NCBI GenBank assembly: GCA_003254885.1
Contig: QANT01008491.1
Location: forward strand, 1 to 23,002
Length of the DNA: 23,002 nt
From: Purshia tridentata
Lineage: Eukaryota > Streptophyta > Magnoliopsida > Rosales > Rosaceae
Direction of reading: 5' to 3'
The translations under genes were made by a program, and so were the position numbers. The notes beneath the pieces were generated by a model. It was not told where the DNA came from. It did not search any database and worked only from the letters and a program-made list of their open reading frames with translations. Each line of letters begins with the position of its first letter. The stretch's first letter is position 1. Positions 20,287 through 23,002 of the stretch are shown here, piece after piece.

Positions 20287-22458
20287 TCATCCATGTTGAG
20301 TCTTTTGCTTGATATTTTTATATACCACAAGCTCAAGAAGTTCTGCAACCTCAGGAAATCTCTTCATCCAACTTTTGAATATTGATCGGTTAAGGATCTT
20401 AAAAGTTACCTCATCAGGTTGACACCCTTCCAGAACCACAATTTTCAATAATGAGACAATGTCTGAAAAATTGCCTTTCCGGAACATTGCCTCCAATATG
20501 TTATTGTAAATTGCAATACTTGGAGTAAGCCTGTTCTCTAGCATTTCATCCCTCAGCTGGAGAGCAATGGATACCTTCCCTTCCTTGCAAACGCCACTAA
20601 TTAAAGACCCATAGGTAAAGAGATCTGGTTTTAGTTTCTGGCTGTACATGTCATTAACAAATTGATTCACCATCATATTATTTCCCTCTCTTATGAAGGC
20701 ATTTATAAGAATATTATAAGAAGTTGTATCAGGTAGAAATCCAGTGTTTCCGAGAAATTTAAAAACCTGCTGTGCAAATCCAACTAACCCATACTTGCAA
20801 AGTTTGTCTAGAAGCACATTAAAAGTGACAATAGTGGGATTAGAGCCATTGCACATCATGTAATCCAATAGCTTCAAACATTCTGAAAATTTTTCAACCC
20901 TACTGAAGTACTGAATTAAACAATTCAAACCAACATCATTAAGCTGAACACCTCGATAGTTCATACGACTCAAGACCCTCCGGATCATGGAAGTCTTTTT
21001 CTGTTTGCATGCCATAGACAAAATCGTATTGAAGGAAACCACATCAGGCCCATTTGCACCCCACTTAAAGCGGTCCAAGAGATTCAAAGCGTTGGAAATG
21101 TTATTTTCTCTACAAAAGCCTTTTAAAATTGTGTTATATGACACATTACTTGGCATTAAACCTTCTTTCATCAACATCTTCAACAAAGATAATGCTTCTC
21201 TTGATCTATTCTCACAACATAAACAATGGAAGTATATATTGTACACCGCAACATCCACATAACAGCCACTCGTAATCACATCAAGCAATAGTTTAGAAGC
21301 AATCCCAATCTTACCTGTTTTTAACAGGCCTCCTGACAAAGCAGCATATGTGTATGGATTGGGAGAAAATCCTTTTTGCTCAATCACCTCAAGTAAGTTA
21401 GAAACGTCGCCCACTCTATCTTGAAGACAAAGTTCAAGAAGAATAACATTGTATGTGATCATGTCCGGTTCACATTCTTCCTTTTCCATCTTTACCAAAT
21501 ATTCTAATGCCTCCCCGATCCTCCCATCAGCACAAAGAAACTTAATAATTATAGTGTATGTTATTACATTAGGCTTACACCCATCACTCTTCATTTCATC
21601 CAAACAACCAAGAAGATCTCTCCACAAACCTTCTCTACCAAACCCGTAAACTAAAGCAGTATAAGAGCACACATTATGTAGAATTCCCTTCCTCTTCATC
21701 CAATAGAACAATTCCAAAGCATTATAACTCTGACCAGACTTACACAAAGCCCACAGTATAGGATTGTAAACATATGCACCAAAAGGGTGACCCTTATCCA
21801 TAAGAGCATAGCACACAAACCACACTTCTTGGATCATCCTGGCATTGCTAAGCTTAGAAATCAACAAACTCAAAGTGGGTTCCGTCGGGAAATACTCCAA
21901 CCTCAACATAAGCTTAAAAACACCAATTGAATCAGCTAAACTTCCAACTTTAAGTGCCTTTTTCAAGATTTTCGACATAGAAGTAAAAGAGGGCACAAAC
22001 CCACCACCAAACATCTCTTCAGCAATCATATGAGCATCTTTTACATGACCAATTGATAGCATACCATTCACAAGAGTATTGAAAGTCGAAGCATTAGGGG
22101 TGGGCCCTAATCTTTTCATTCCAAAGTAAATATGAACAACATTTTCTAACAGTACACTTGGTGACTTTAAATAACAATAAAGCAAAGCATTGAAATCATA
22201 CACAGTGGGTTTGTCAGGCACATTTCTTCTCATTGAATTCAAAGTGTCCAGAGCTTTTATAAAGTTACCAGAGGAGGCATGGGATTGCATGCTGAGCTGC
22301 AATTCGAGGTAACAATTATCATGGGTATTGGTTGTTTCTTCAATAAAGTCCATATTTTTAAGCGCAGAGAGTGATGATGAAGAAAATTTTACAAAAAAAA
22401 GCTTGTAAATTCTGGGTTGTGAACAACTAACCGCTCGGATTGTACAAAGAGACATCAC
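20287..22458 (-). CDS. P-class pentatricopeptide repeat (PPR) protein, intronless, 723 aa
   Basis: A single uninterrupted minus-strand frame of 723 aa. Residues 1-36 are rich in Ser, Arg, Lys and hydrophobics with almost no acids (MMSLCTIRAVSCSQPRIYKL), like a mitochondrial targeting peptide; plastid targeting cannot be excluded. From about residue 124 to the end it carries 17 consecutive 35-residue motifs, in a register I can follow without gaps (TFNTL, SYTAL, ITYTI, ITYNV, YTYAA, VSYNT, VSFNT, VTFNV, TSYNI, FTYGS). One looser motif precedes them near 86. There are no L/S motifs, E/DYW tail or SMR domain, so it is pure P-class. Such proteins bind specific organelle RNA for processing, splicing, stability or translation. 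It resembles the At1g16830 type, but I would not name a target RNA. The start at 22458 gives the fullest transit peptide. Confidence 0.93.
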   Translation of the reverse strand: MMSLCTIRAVSCSQPRIYKLFFVKFSSSSLSALKNMDFIEETTNTHDNCYLELQLSMQSHASSGNFIKALDTLNSMRRNVPDKPTVYDFNALLYCYLKSPSVLLENVVHIYFGMKRLGPTPNASTFNTLVNGMLSIGHVKDAHMIAEEMFGGGFVPSFTSMSKILKKALKVGSLADSIGVFKLMLRLEYFPTEPTLSLLISKLSNARMIQEVWFVCYALMDKGHPFGAYVYNPILWALCKSGQSYNALELFYWMKRKGILHNVCSYTALVYGFGREGLWRDLLGCLDEMKSDGCKPNVITYTIIIKFLCADGRIGEALEYLVKMEKEECEPDMITYNVILLELCLQDRVGDVSNLLEVIEQKGFSPNPYTYAALSGGLLKTGKIGIASKLLLDVITSGCYVDVAVYNIYFHCLCCENRSREALSLLKMLMKEGLMPSNVSYNTILKGFCRENNISNALNLLDRFKWGANGPDVVSFNTILSMACKQKKTSMIRRVLSRMNYRGVQLNDVGLNCLIQYFSRVEKFSECLKLLDYMMCNGSNPTIVTFNVLLDKLCKYGLVGFAQQVFKFLGNTGFLPDTTSYNILINAFIREGNNMMVNQFVNDMYSQKLKPDLFTYGSLISGVCKEGKVSIALQLRDEMLENRLTPSIAIYNNILEAMFRKGNFSDIVSLLKIVVLEGCQPDEVTFKILNRSIFKSWMKRFPEVAELLELVVYKNIKQKTQHG

Positions 22459-22783
22459 GGGGCCAAAACCGAGTCGGCAGCCACGCAGAGCATGATTCCG
22501 AGATAATTAGCTAAAGAAGAAGAGAAAGAAGAAGTAGAAGAGAAACCCAGCAAGAGAATAAATTGGAGGCTTTGAGCGCAAACAGGGTTTAAGCAACGCT
22601 TCGCTGACTGACTCACAGTCAAACGAGTTTGGGCTGTCCTGGGCCTCGTACTTGTATGATTTTATCTTTAGGACCGTAAAAGAAAAAAAATAGAAGAAGA
22701 GAGGTTTCTGTTTCTGGTTCGTTTTTAATTGGCGGGTAAATATCAATCCTGTTAAAAAAAGTGAGGATATATCTCATTAAATC
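22459..22783 (-). promoter_or_regulatory. Probable 5' leader and promoter of the PPR gene
   Basis: It lies upstream of the PPR start, read on the minus strand. It includes a purine/pyrimidine-skewed tract near 22511-22545 (GAAGAAGAG type on the plus strand). No TATA box was identified, which is usual for PPR genes. The hAT-like element starts about 325 bases upstream of the start codon and may border or replace part of the promoter. Confidence 0.35.
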
Positions 22784-23002
22784 TAGGGGTCACCAAAAAG
22801 CCCAAGGCCCGAAGCCCACCCGAAGCCCGCCCGACCCATTGGGCCCGAAGTCCGATTAGGCCCGAAATTTGGGCCGGCCCGACCCGGCCCGACCTGGCCC
22901 GAAAGTCTCTTGGGCGGGCTTTGGGCCATCCCTTTGAAGCCTAAGGCCCGCCCGAAGCCCGGCCCGTTTAGGCCCGCCCAAAGCCCGAAAAATGGCCCGA
23001 AT
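22784..23002. mobile_element. hAT-like element end with GCCCGA subterminal repeats (cut by window)
   Basis: At 22784 AT-rich DNA changes abruptly to TAGGGGTCACCAAAAAGCCC, which resembles the terminal inverted repeat of plant hAT elements (T/CAGGGGTG...). The next 200 bases are GC-rich, with ten exact GCCCGA motifs plus GGGC motifs on the other strand, like hAT subterminal transposase-binding repeats. The other end lies outside the window, so element length, the 8-bp target duplication and coding content cannot be seen. Confidence 0.65.

Noticed and set aside
20987..22033. Several plus-strand frames opposite the PPR gene
   Set aside because: They are shadows of the 723-codon minus-strand gene.

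Overview
This is nuclear DNA from a flowering plant, almost certainly a eudicot. The evidence is AT-rich introns with GT-AG borders and T-rich acceptors, a telo-box in a 5' leader, protein families at plant-typical lengths, an intronless P-class PPR gene, and decayed plant LINE, MITE and hAT-like fragments. I could not fix the species. No operon, CRISPR array, phage element or other novel multi-gene system is visible. The new or unusual material is in gene structure, protein repeats and small transposable-element scars.

Layout. (1) About 360-4830, plus strand: a four-coding-exon gene for a multi-pass membrane RING-H2 E3 ubiquitin ligase (433 aa after splicing), with a probable leader intron. 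(2) 5030-5620: a broken minus-strand LINE relic with zinc-binding and RNase H remnants, lying just upstream of the next promoter. (3) About 5930-13600, plus strand: a gene with a TATA box, a telo-box, a 2-kb leader intron carrying a second LINE relic, and four coding exons. It encodes a 1127-aa nuclear protein with a TFIIS central domain and a SPOC domain. (4) 14483-16384, minus strand: a three-exon class II (B-type) DnaJ/HSP40 co-chaperone of 340 aa, tail-to-tail with gene 3, whose first intron has a GC donor. (5) About 16.6-20.2 kb: a gene-poor stretch with a complete 283-bp Mutator-like MITE, a tiny poly(A)-type retroposon scar, a 115-bp tandem duplication, and possible spliced 3' non-coding exons of the next gene. 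(6) 20287-22458, minus strand: a 723-aa P-class PPR protein, probably mitochondrial. (7) From 22784 to the right edge: the GC-rich end of a hAT-like element packed with GCCCGA motifs, cut by the window.

The four genes do not form a pathway: they cover membrane-linked ubiquitination, Pol II elongation or chromatin reading, cytosolic protein folding and organelle RNA processing. The SPOC/TFIIS-DnaJ neighbour pair resembles an adjacent pair I recall in Arabidopsis (At5g25520-At5g25530), so this may be ancestral eudicot gene order. The most rewarding second looks are a 22-residue tandem repeat in the SPOC/TFIIS protein, its 6-codon uORF ending one base before the main AUG, the GC-AG intron in the DnaJ gene, and two near-empty retroposon insertions that share a T-run plus GGTCG tail and each have 16-17-bp flanking duplications.
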